The position numbers were made by a program, and so were the translations under genes. The notes beneath the pieces were generated by a model. It saw nothing but the letters and a program-made list of their open reading frames with translations, did no database searches and was not told where the DNA came from. From Chthoniobacterales bacterium (GTDB lineage: Bacteria; Verrucomicrobiota; Verrucomicrobiia; Chthoniobacterales; UBA10450): a stretch of 9,016 nucleotides of DNA. The stretch covers positions 1 through 9,016 of the forward strand of contig JACCXL010000249.1 of the NCBI GenBank assembly GCA_013697015.1. The letters run 5' to 3'. Of this stretch, positions 1 to 6,282 are shown piece after piece (position 1 is the stretch's first letter; each line of letters starts with the position of its first letter).

Positions 1-1
1 C

Positions 2-286
2 AAGGGGCGGCTGCAAAGATTGAATCGCGCGGTTCGCGCCCCCGGCGAGGCGCGTGATGACTGGGAGATCCTGCGCGATTTGATCCATGCCTGCTCGGGG
101 CAAAACTCCGGGATGAGCTCGCGCGCCGGCGGAATTTACACAATCGAAGATGTCTTTCGGCAGATGAGCGAAAGCGTGCCGGAACTGCGCGGCTTGAGCT
201 TAAGCAAAATTAGAGATCTCGGCGTGGCGGTGCTGCATCTGGAGCAGAGTCCCGCGCCCCTAATAGCTTCGGCGCGAGCACAGTGA
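2..286 (+). CDS. nuoG: NADH-quinone oxidoreductase subunit G, C-terminal fragment (5' end outside window)
   Basis: Only the last 94 codons are present; the frame is open to the left edge, so this is a window truncation, not a broken gene. NuoG is the large iron-sulfur subunit of the complex I peripheral arm, with a molybdopterin-oxidoreductase-like C-terminal domain. The fragment fits the end of that domain: a GRLQR stretch, then an ARDDWEILRDLI segment (the family's 'A-x-x-DWEIL' motif before the terminal helices), then IEDVFRQMSESVPEL and LSLSKIRDLGV, which resemble the closing NuoG helices. The cluster-binding cysteines lie upstream and cannot be checked. The assignment is supported by nuoH following directly: the TGA stop at 284-286 overlaps a possible GTG start of nuoH. 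The main uncertainty is that only a short, less conserved end is visible. Confidence 0.86.
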   Translation, partial: KGRLQRLNRAVRAPGEARDDWEILRDLIHACSGQNSGMSSRAGGIYTIEDVFRQMSESVPELRGLSLSKIRDLGVAVLHLEQSPAPLIASARAQ

Positions 287-294
287 TTGCCGCC

Positions 295-1398
295 ATGGAC
301 TATTTCTTGATCGGGACATCGCTGGCGAAGATCGCCGGATTGCTGGCAGTAGTGCTCGGCATCATGAACTACAGCGTTTACGCGGAGCGACGCATCAGCG
401 CGCTCATCCAGGATCGCCTGGGACCGAATCGGGTCGGTCCCGCCGGACTGCTGCAGCCGATCGCGGACGCGTTCAAGTTCCTGCTCAAAGAAGACTTCAC
501 GCCCGGGCATGTGAACAAATTCTATTACTGGCTCGCTCCCTGCCTCGCGATGATTCCCGCCATCGCCACTCTCGCGGTTGTTCCGTTCGGGAGCACGCTG
601 TTTGGCGTTCCGATGGTGATCGCAGATATCAATGTCGGCGTCCTCTACGTTTTCGCGATTGCCTCGTTAGGCGTGTACGGAATTGTCCTGGCCGGCTGGT
701 CTTCCAATTCGAAGTATCCGTTCCTCGGCGGCATCCGCTCCAGCTCACAAATGATCTCTTACGAGCTCTCGCTGGGCCTGGCCGTGATTCCAATTTTTCT
801 CGTCGCCGGTCAATTGCGCCTCACGAGTATTGTCCGTTTTCAGATTGAGCACGGCTGGATGATCGCCCCGTTCATCGGTGATTGGACGAACATCGGCAAA
901 TGGCTGCTCGCCGTTCCCATGCTCGTTTCCTTTCTCGTCTTTACGATCGCGATCTTCGCGGAAACAAATCGTTTACCGTTCGATCTGCCAGAGGCCGAAA
1001 CCGAACTCGTCGGCGGCTATCACACCGAATATGGGTCGATGAAATTCGGGCTTTTCTTCCTCGGCGAATACATCGCGATGATTACGGGCTCGGCGATCAT
1101 CGTGACGCTCTTCCTCGGCGGCTGGCATTTGCCTCTGCCATCGTGGCATGGCGGATTTCACTGGGCCGTCGTGAACGGATCCGCTCCGGGATGGCGCGGC
1201 ATCATCGGCGGTATTTTCAATATCGCGTGCTTTTTCGCGAAGGTCGCAGCGCTTCTCTTCATCTTCATCTGGGTGCGTTGGAGCCTGCCACGTTTCCGCT
1301 ACGATCAGCTTATGCGACTCGGCTGGGTCTTCTTCTTTGAGATCGCGCTCGTCAACATCTTCGTCGTCGCCGTGATCGTCGCTTACATCTCGAAATAG
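295..1398 (+). CDS. nuoH: NADH-quinone oxidoreductase subunit H (quinone-site membrane subunit)
   Basis: NuoH (ND1) joins the peripheral and membrane arms and forms most of the ubiquinone/menaquinone chamber. The product is 367 aa with about eight hydrophobic segments. Diagnostic blocks counted from the ATG: AERRISALIQDRLGPNR at about 30-46, running into QPIADAFKFLLKEDFTP; ETNRLPFDLPEAE at about 223-235, followed by the GYHTEYGSMKF loop and FLGEY; and WVRWSLPRFRYDQL at about 326-339. These contain the acidic and arginine residues that line the quinone site in the family. Start choice: ATG at 295 leaves about 30 residues before the AERR motif, as in many NuoH proteins. A GTG at 283 overlapping the nuoG stop (GTGA) would add four residues and is a real alternative. 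Neither has a clear Shine-Dalgarno sequence, so translation is probably coupled to nuoG. The protein is slightly longer than the roughly 325-350 aa norm, mainly from loops around 175-200 and 275-305. Confidence 0.97.
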   Translation: MDYFLIGTSLAKIAGLLAVVLGIMNYSVYAERRISALIQDRLGPNRVGPAGLLQPIADAFKFLLKEDFTPGHVNKFYYWLAPCLAMIPAIATLAVVPFGSTLFGVPMVIADINVGVLYVFAIASLGVYGIVLAGWSSNSKYPFLGGIRSSSQMISYELSLGLAVIPIFLVAGQLRLTSIVRFQIEHGWMIAPFIGDWTNIGKWLLAVPMLVSFLVFTIAIFAETNRLPFDLPEAETELVGGYHTEYGSMKFGLFFLGEYIAMITGSAIIVTLFLGGWHLPLPSWHGGFHWAVVNGSAPGWRGIIGGIFNIACFFAKVAALLFIFIWVRWSLPRFRYDQLMRLGWVFFFEIALVNIFVVAVIVAYISK

Positions 1399-1408
1399 GA
1401 AATGAATC

Positions 1409-1502
1409 AGGAAAGCAGGAAAACAAGAAAAAGCGGATGGACTCCCTGGCGCACAATCCTCGGTGAGGCTTCAACCATCCTTCCTGCTTTCCTGCTTTCC
1501 TT
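1409..1502. repeat. Palindromic repeat with 8-bp subrepeats, in the nuoH-nuoI gap
   Basis: The left arm (1409-1440) is almost all purine and starts with AGGAAAGC, AGGAAAAC and AAGAAAAA, degenerate copies of one 8-bp unit. The right arm (1475-1502) is nearly all pyrimidine and holds TTCCTGCT twice in tandem (1481-1488, 1489-1496), the reverse complement of the same unit. The outer 13 bp pair perfectly (GGAAAGCAGGAAA at 1410-1422 with 1488-1500). GGATGG at 1435-1440 pairs with CCATCC at 1475-1480. The interior contains a small hairpin, CCTC-GGT-GAGG (1458-1468). The element fills most of the gap between nuoH and nuoI, and no protein is evident in it. I infer a dispersed REP- or MITE-like palindrome; that other copies exist in the genome is not shown by this window. 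In RNA it could fold and affect mRNA stability. Confidence 0.75.
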
Positions 1503-1517
1503 ATTCGCCCTTTGATC

Positions 1518-2048
1518 ATGGCCGTTACGGTTCGCCGCCCGAAACTGAATTGGTCCGAGCGTCTCTACCTGCCCGCGATCGCGGGCGGAATGGCGATCAC
1601 CATGCGCCATTTCAAAAACATGCTGCTCGGACGCACCAAAGTGACGATGCAATATCCGGAGGAACGCTGGGACGCGCACATGCCGGAGTATTACCGCGGC
1701 GCCCCCGCCCTCGTGAAAGACGCATCGGGCCGGGAACGCTGCGTCGCCTGTCAGCTCTGCGAGTTCATCTGTCCGCCGCGCGCCATCCGCATCACGGCCG
1801 GCGAGCTTCCGAGCACCGATCGCTTTGCCAAAGTCGAAAAATATCCCTACGAATTCGATATCGACATGCTCCGCTGCATCTATTGCGGAATGTGCGAAGA
1901 GGTCTGTCCTGAACAGGCCATTTTCCTGCGCAAAGATTACGCGATCACCGGTTTCACCCGCAAGGAGATGGTGCATGACAAAGAGAAACTGCTCGAGATC
2001 GGCGGCGTCATGCATGGCCTGGTCTTGAAGTGGAACGAAAAGAAGTAA
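1518..2048 (+). CDS. nuoI: NADH-quinone oxidoreductase subunit I (2x[4Fe-4S] ferredoxin-like)
   Basis: NuoI (TYKY/Nqo9) carries clusters N6a and N6b, which pass electrons toward N2 at the quinone site. The 176-aa product has an amphipathic N-terminal region (LPAIAGGMAITMRHF, about 18-32) that would lie on the membrane. Two 8Fe-ferredoxin motifs follow: C75-x2-C78-x2-C81-x3-C85-P (CVACQLCEFICP) and C120-x2-C123-x2-C126-x3-C130-P (CIYCGMCEEVCP). All eight cluster cysteines are present. The linker RFAKVEKYPYEFDIDMLRC is typical of NuoI. Start: ATG at 1518 gives MAVTVRRPKL; a TTG at 1512 in the same frame would add two residues and is less likely. There is no Shine-Dalgarno-like sequence, because the upstream DNA is the pyrimidine arm of the palindromic repeat. 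The length is within the usual 160-200 aa. Confidence 0.97.
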   Translation: MAVTVRRPKLNWSERLYLPAIAGGMAITMRHFKNMLLGRTKVTMQYPEERWDAHMPEYYRGAPALVKDASGRERCVACQLCEFICPPRAIRITAGELPSTDRFAKVEKYPYEFDIDMLRCIYCGMCEEVCPEQAIFLRKDYAITGFTRKEMVHDKEKLLEIGGVMHGLVLKWNEKK

Positions 2049-2062
2049 GCCGCGCCCGTACG

Positions 2063-2566
2063 ATGCCGCCATTTCTCTTCTGGTTTTTTGCGCTGATGAC
2101 GCTGGGGTTCGGCGCCGGTGTCATCATTAATCGCAGCCCGATCGGCAGCGCGCTCAGCCTCGTCCTCTCTTTCATCGGCTTGTCCACGCTGTTTCTCTCT
2201 CTGAACGCCTATTTCATCAGCGTAATCCAAGTTCTCGTCTACGCCGGCGCCGTGATGGTGCTCTTCCTTTTCATCATCATGCTGCTCGACTTGCGCGCGG
2301 AGGAGCGGCGCAAGATCAACGTTGTCGCGTTCGCCGGCGGTGCCGCGGTGGCACTGGCGCTCTTCGTCCAAGTCTATCGGATCATTGGCGCTTTGGGGGC
2401 CGCTCGTCAGGCCTTTCCACCACTGCGGTCCGGAAACACCGACGATGTCCGCCGCGTCGGTCTCCTCCTTTTCGCCAACTACAATCTGCCCTTTCAAATT
2501 GTCGGCGTGCTGGTGTTGGTCGCCACGATCGGGGTCATCGTCCTCAGTAAGCGCGAGCTGCGTTAA
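2063..2566 (+). CDS. nuoJ: NADH-quinone oxidoreductase subunit J
   Basis: NuoJ (ND6) is a small membrane subunit next to NuoK and NuoH, in the part of the membrane arm that transmits conformational change from the quinone site. From ATG 2063 the product is 167 aa with about five hydrophobic segments. The recognition motif is VLVYAGAVMVLFLFIIMLLD (about 57-76), the conserved TM3 with its Tyr-Ala-Gly-Ala core (Y60). A charged loop DLRAEERRK follows, and the last helix ends VGVIVLSKREL, as is common in the family. Start choice: an in-frame GTG at 2030 would overlap nuoI by 19 nt and add 11 polar residues (VERKEVSRART), so the ATG 14 nt after the nuoI stop is preferred. It lies between nuoI and nuoK in the canonical order. 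Confidence 0.95.
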   Translation: MPPFLFWFFALMTLGFGAGVIINRSPIGSALSLVLSFIGLSTLFLSLNAYFISVIQVLVYAGAVMVLFLFIIMLLDLRAEERRKINVVAFAGGAAVALALFVQVYRIIGALGAARQAFPPLRSGNTDDVRRVGLLLFANYNLPFQIVGVLVLVATIGVIVLSKRELR

Positions 2567-2568
2567 CC

Positions 2569-2889
2569 ATGGTTACACTCGGCGATTACCTGCTGGTTAG
2601 CGGGCTGCTCTTCACGATCGGCTTTGCCGGCGTCATGCTGCGGCGCAACATCATCATCATCTTCATGTCGCTCGAACTGATGTTGAACGCGGCCAACCTC
2701 TCCCTCGTGGCGTTTTCGCGTTTTCGCGTGCAACCGGACGGTCTCCCGAACTACCACGCACAGGTCTTCGTCTTTTTCATCATAACCGTCGCCGCCGCCG
2801 AAGTCGCGGTCGGTCTCGCCATCATTGTCGCGCTCTACCGCGCCCGCCGCACCACGCATGTGGAAGATATCGCGACGCTGAAGTTTTAA
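2569..2889 (+). CDS. nuoK: NADH-quinone oxidoreductase subunit K
   Basis: NuoK (ND4L) is a three-helix membrane subunit of complex I. The product is 106 aa, close to the usual 100. Both intramembrane glutamates important for proton translocation are present: E36 in FMSLELMLNAANL and E78 in ITVAAAEVAVGLAI (equivalent to E36 and E72 of E. coli NuoK). The loop arginines after TM1 (R25, R26 in VMLRRN) are also kept. The ATG lies 2 nt after the nuoJ TAA, inside CCATGG, so coupling to nuoJ is likely. The C-terminal tail ALYRARRTTHVEDIATLKF is somewhat longer than in E. coli but not unusual. The gene is followed by a 123-nt gap carrying a second palindromic repeat. Confidence 0.96.
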   Translation: MVTLGDYLLVSGLLFTIGFAGVMLRRNIIIIFMSLELMLNAANLSLVAFSRFRVQPDGLPNYHAQVFVFFIITVAAAEVAVGLAIIVALYRARRTTHVEDIATLKF

Positions 2890-2923
2890 GGCATAACCTA
2901 TGACGCGGGCGCGCGACACTTTC

Positions 2924-3003
2924 TGTCCTTCTGAGCGAAGCGAAGAACCTCTCGCTGTCGATGGGTTTGCGAGATCCTTCGCCATTTGCGCAATTCAGGA
3001 TAA
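2924..3003. repeat. Palindromic repeat (CTGAGCGAAGCGAAG type) in the nuoK-nuoL gap
   Basis: The left half reads TCCTTCTGAGCGAAGCGAAG and the right half carries GAGATCCTTCGC and then TTCAGGATAACGA. Two stems are clear: GCGAAG (2940-2945) with CTTCGC (2977-2982), and TCTCGC (2950-2955) with GCGAGA (2969-2974), around a 13-nt loop (2956-2968). The outer parts (TCCTTCTGAG against the TTCAGGATAA side) are only partly complementary. From memory, 'TTCTGAGCGAAGCGAAGAATCTC...GAGATCCTTCGC...TCAGGATGAC' is a widespread dispersed intergenic palindrome in several bacterial phyla (for example Acidobacteria, Chloroflexi and Verrucomicrobia). I have not searched for other copies. It ends about 9 nt before the nuoL start, and its AGGA at 2997-3000 is the only purine-rich, Shine-Dalgarno-like sequence near that start, with rather long spacing (12 nt). 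Confidence 0.78.
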
Positions 3004-3012
3004 CGACCCTTT

Positions 3013-4809
3013 ATGAGCAGCGCCTTACCCTGGTCCATTTTGCTCCTACCGCTCGCCTCGGCGGTTGTGATTCTGCTTTTTACGCTGCGTTCGGGCAGGG
3101 TGAGCAGCTTCACCTCCGTCCTCGCGGCGCTTGCCGCTTTCCTCTGTAGCTGGGCGCTTTTCACGAGCGAAAATACGCGCGCGATCGAGCTGACGTGGAT
3201 CGATCTGCGCCCCTTGCTCTACGTCCCACTCGGTTTTGTGATCGATGGATTGAGCAAAACAATGCTGCTCGTCGTCACGGGCGTGGGTGCGCTCATCCAT
3301 GTCTACTCGTTAGGCTACATGCGGAATGACGCCGGCAAGTCGCGCTACTTCGCTTCCCTTTCGCTCTTCATGTTCTCGATGGTCGGCATCGTCCTCTCGA
3401 ACAATTTCGTCATGATGTTTATCTTTTGGGAGCTCGTCGGCGTGAGCTCGTATCTTCTCATCGGCCATTGGTTCGAGCGTGACGCGGCTGCCGAGGCGGC
3501 CAAAAAAGCCTTCCTCACCAATCGCATCGGCGACTTCGGTTTCATGATCGGAATCCTGATGATCTGGAGCGCAACCGGCTCGGTGGTGTTCCGCGAGATC
3601 GCGATGCAAATGCCGCAAATCATCGCGCATCCCGGCTTCCTCACGATTGCGGCGCTCCTTGTCTTCTGCGGCGCTGCCGGAAAATCAGCGCAATTTCCGC
3701 TCCACGTCTGGCTGCCGGATGCGATGGAAGGACCTACTCCGATCTCGGCCTTGATCCACGCGGCTACGATGGTCGCGGCCGGCGTTTACATGCTCGTTCG
3801 GGTCGGTTTCCTTGTGCAGTCGTCGCCCGCAGCGCTGGGCGTGATCGTCTGGATCGGCACGATTACAGCCGTGATGGCGGCGCTGATCGCAACGCAGCAG
3901 TCCGACATCAAACGCATTCTCGCCTACTCCACGCTCTCGCAGCTCGGCTACATGGTGATGGCAGTCGGGCTCGCTTCCGGCGAGGCGGCGATGTTCCACT
4001 TGTTCACGCACGCTTTTTTTAAAGCGCTCCTCTTCCTCGGCGCGGGCGCCATCATCATTATGCTTCATCACGAGCAGAACATCTGGAACATGGGTGGCCT
4101 GGCCGGGAAATTACGCGTGACCTTTCTCACCTTCCTCGTCGGCACGCTCGCGCTGATCGGTTGTCCTCCCTTCAGCGGTTTCTGGAGCAAAGACGCCATT
4201 CTTGCGCTCGCCTATACACGGAGCATGCCGATTTTTGTGCTTGGTCTTTTCACCGCGTTTTTGACCGCGTTCTATATGACGCGGCTCCTCGTGGTCGTGT
4301 TCCTCGGGAAACCACGGACTGACGCTGCCCGCAGCGGACGGGAAGCGCCGATCGTCATGACGGTGCCGCTGTTGCTGCTTGCGATTCCGGCGTTCCTGGC
4401 CGGTTTTAGTTTTGTCGCCACGAGATTCCTCCCGCTGCCGCAGGAAAAGGAAGCCGTCGCGCTCGTGCCGGTTCTCGCCACGCTGGCGATGATTGCCGGC
4501 GTTACACTCGGGGTCGTACTCTACCGCAATCGCGAGCGCGAGCCGCTCAATATCGCACTCTTGCGGAAGCGCTTCTTCTTTGACGAATTTTACACGTGGT
4601 TGATCGGAGTGACCCAGGGCACGCTCGCGCGGCTCTCGGATTTTTTCGATCATTGGATCATCGATGCCGGTGCGGTGCGGGGATTGAGCAGCGCCACCTG
4701 GGGCATCGGCGCGCTCTTGCGTCTCTTCCAAGTCGGTAATCTGCAGGCGTATTCCTTTCTCTTTGGTCTCGGAATCGTCGGGCTGATTTACTTCACGATC
4801 TTTCGCTGA
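3013..4809 (+). CDS. nuoL: NADH-quinone oxidoreductase subunit L (distal antiporter-like proton pump)
   Basis: NuoL (ND5) is the most distal antiporter-like subunit and bears the long lateral helix that runs along the membrane arm. The product is 598 aa, close to E. coli NuoL (613). The proton-path residues are all visible: E140 in FIFWELVGVSSYLLIGHW, K224 in CGAAGKSAQFPLHVWLPDA, H249 in SALIHAATMVAAGVY, H329, H333 and K337 in FHLFTHAFFKALLFLGAGA, and K393 in FSGFWSKDAIL (matching E144, K229, H254, H334, H338, K342 and K399 of E. coli). The C-terminal block RKRFFFDEFYTWL...DFFDHWIIDAGAVRGLS (about 519-559) is the conserved lateral-helix region, followed by a last membrane segment. ATG 3013 gives a typical hydrophobic TM1. 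The stop overlaps the nuoM start as TGATG, so the two are translationally coupled. Confidence 0.98.
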   Translation: MSSALPWSILLLPLASAVVILLFTLRSGRVSSFTSVLAALAAFLCSWALFTSENTRAIELTWIDLRPLLYVPLGFVIDGLSKTMLLVVTGVGALIHVYSLGYMRNDAGKSRYFASLSLFMFSMVGIVLSNNFVMMFIFWELVGVSSYLLIGHWFERDAAAEAAKKAFLTNRIGDFGFMIGILMIWSATGSVVFREIAMQMPQIIAHPGFLTIAALLVFCGAAGKSAQFPLHVWLPDAMEGPTPISALIHAATMVAAGVYMLVRVGFLVQSSPAALGVIVWIGTITAVMAALIATQQSDIKRILAYSTLSQLGYMVMAVGLASGEAAMFHLFTHAFFKALLFLGAGAIIIMLHHEQNIWNMGGLAGKLRVTFLTFLVGTLALIGCPPFSGFWSKDAILALAYTRSMPIFVLGLFTAFLTAFYMTRLLVVVFLGKPRTDAARSGREAPIVMTVPLLLLAIPAFLAGFSFVATRFLPLPQEKEAVALVPVLATLAMIAGVTLGVVLYRNREREPLNIALLRKRFFFDEFYTWLIGVTQGTLARLSDFFDHWIIDAGAVRGLSSATWGIGALLRLFQVGNLQAYSFLFGLGIVGLIYFTIFR

Positions 4810-6278
4810 TGCTCCTTTTCATCGTTTTCGTTCCCATCGCAGTTGCGCTGCTGATCCTGGCGGGCGCTCCGGCCCGGGCTAGCGCGGTCGCGGCAAGCGG
4901 TGCCGTTCTGCTCGCTACCCTGCTTGCTTTCGCCGGCTTCGATGGCGGACATGCTGGCTACCAACTCGTTACCTCGCGTCTGGTCAGCGCCGATTGGGGA
5001 ATCCATCTCGCGTTCGGGATTGATGGCTTGAGTCTCATCATGCTGTTGCTCACCAGCCTCGTTACGTTCGCCGCCGTTTGGTTCACGCCTTCCATCCCGG
5101 AACACGAAAACGCGTTTTACGCCTGCTTGCTTCTCATGGCCGGCGGCGCGCTCGGCGCGTTTGCGTCCATCGATCTTTTTTTCTTCTACGCCTTTCACGA
5201 GCTCGCCTTGATTCCGACCTTCCTCCTCATCGGAATCTGGGGAACCGGTAATCGCCAGACCGCAGCGTGGAAGATTACGATCTACCTCGCGACGGGTAGC
5301 TTCATTTTACTGATCGGATTGCTTTTGCTCTATCGGTCGCTGCCGGAGGCGGCGCGGAGCTTTGATTTTCGCCTTCTGCAAAAAACGGCGGGGCAAATTC
5401 CAGCCGGCATGCAGCACCACATTTATCTGCTGCTCCTGATCGGTTTCGGAATTTTGATTTCGTTGTTCCCGTTTCACACCTGGGCGCCCCAGGCGTATGC
5501 GTCAGCGCCCGCTCCCGCGGCGATGCTCCACGCCGGCGTGCTAAAAAAATTCGGGCTGTATGGCTTACTGCGGATCGCGATTCCTCTTCTCCCGGAAGGC
5601 GCGCGTTACTGGACGGGACTCCTGCTCGTGCTCCTCCTCGGAAACATCATCTATGTCGGCCTGGTCACGATCGCGCAAAAGCGGCTCGATTGGATGCTGG
5701 GCTATTCAAGCGTGATGCACATGGGCTACATCTTTCTCGGAATCGCCGCCGGAAATATCGTCGGCGCGAATGGCGCTGCGCTTCTGATGCTGGCGCACGG
5801 ACTATCGATTGCGGTGCTCTTCGCCGTGGCCGGAGAGATCCGCGGGCGCACCGGCACCCTGGTTTTCTCCGACCTCGGCGGATTGGCGAAAGTGATGCCC
5901 TTCGCCGGTCTCGTCTTCGGTCTCGCCACGTTTGCGGCCATTGGTCTTCCCGGCTTCGCCAATTTCAGCGCGGAAGTGATGGTTTTTTTCGGAGCGTTTC
6001 ACGTCGGCGCGGACCTGCAACATTTCCATGCGTTCCAAGTTACGACCGTGCTGGCGTTGTGGGGCGTCGTGATCAGCGCCGTCTATATGCTGCGCGCTTA
6101 CCGCACCATCTTTATGGGTAGTGCGAGCGAAGCATCGGCTAGCGCGACCGACATCGGCACCAATCTACGCCCGCCGATTTTTCTTCTCGTCGGCGCGATG
6201 CTGTGGGTGGGCTTCTTTCCGCAAAGCCTGGTCGGACGAATGCAGGGATCGTGGCGGACTTCTTTTCCCGGGAAGTAA
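4809..6278 (+). CDS. nuoM: NADH-quinone oxidoreductase subunit M (antiporter-like proton pump, TM7 lysine missing)
   Basis: NuoM (ND4) is the middle antiporter-like subunit. The product is 489 aa (E. coli 509) with about 14 hydrophobic segments. Family marks: E131 in FHELALIPTFLLIGIWG (E. coli E144); K247 in GVLKKFGLYGLLR (E. coli K265); GYSSVMHMGYIFLGI around 298-312; H330 in MLAHGLSIAVLFAVAGE; GLPGFANFSAEVMVFFGAFH with E389 (E. coli E407). Odd: TM7 reads GFGILISLFPFHTW. Aligned with the family's AIKVPLFPFHTW, the lysine of the first half-channel (E. coli K234) is L216 (TTG at 5454-5456). The loop usually reading WLPDAH-x-EAPT is WAPQAYASAPAP, and TM8 gains H241 and a second lysine, K246. 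The frame is intact and flanking motifs are normal, so this looks like genuine divergence. ATG 4809 overlaps the nuoL stop and has no Shine-Dalgarno sequence. nuoN follows after 4 nt. Confidence 0.96.
   Translation: MLLFIVFVPIAVALLILAGAPARASAVAASGAVLLATLLAFAGFDGGHAGYQLVTSRLVSADWGIHLAFGIDGLSLIMLLLTSLVTFAAVWFTPSIPEHENAFYACLLLMAGGALGAFASIDLFFFYAFHELALIPTFLLIGIWGTGNRQTAAWKITIYLATGSFILLIGLLLLYRSLPEAARSFDFRLLQKTAGQIPAGMQHHIYLLLLIGFGILISLFPFHTWAPQAYASAPAPAAMLHAGVLKKFGLYGLLRIAIPLLPEGARYWTGLLLVLLLGNIIYVGLVTIAQKRLDWMLGYSSVMHMGYIFLGIAAGNIVGANGAALLMLAHGLSIAVLFAVAGEIRGRTGTLVFSDLGGLAKVMPFAGLVFGLATFAAIGLPGFANFSAEVMVFFGAFHVGADLQHFHAFQVTTVLALWGVVISAVYMLRAYRTIFMGSASEASASATDIGTNLRPPIFLLVGAMLWVGFFPQSLVGRMQGSWRTSFPGK
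6270..6275 (+). promoter_or_regulatory. Possible ribosome binding site of nuoN
   Basis: GGGAAG ends 7 nt before ATG 6283, overlapping the last codons of nuoM. It is the best-placed purine-rich Shine-Dalgarno candidate for any start in this operon and supports the 6283 start for nuoN. It lies within the palindrome TTCCCGGGAA (6265-6274), and ACTTC (6258-6262) could pair with GAAGT (6272-6276), so partial masking in mRNA is conceivable. The match to the consensus is only moderate. Confidence 0.35.
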
Positions 6279-6282
6279 CTCG

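Noticed and set aside
1409..1502. The nuoH-nuoI palindrome as an intrinsic terminator
   Set aside because: The stem is not GC-rich, the loop is long and no T-run follows. Termination here would also cut off nuoI to nuoN, which have no visible promoter of their own.
1407..2072. Minus-strand open frame of 221 codons covering the nuoH-nuoI gap and nuoI
   Set aside because: It runs antisense through the eight-cysteine NuoI gene and through the palindrome; no family resemblance and no ribosome site.
2961..3149. Small plus-strand open frame starting in the nuoK-nuoL repeat
   Set aside because: Its start lies in the repeat loop, and most of it overlaps nuoL in another frame; there is no sign of coding selection.
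4111..4731. Minus-strand open frame of 206 codons opposite nuoL
   Set aside because: Same low-complexity charged composition, no motif, and fully inside the well-supported nuoL.
5543..5549. Run of seven A in nuoM as a possible slippage site or frameshift
   Set aside because: The zero frame is open on both sides with normal NuoM sequence (GVLKK then FGLYGLLR), so no frameshift is needed and no recoding signal is evident.
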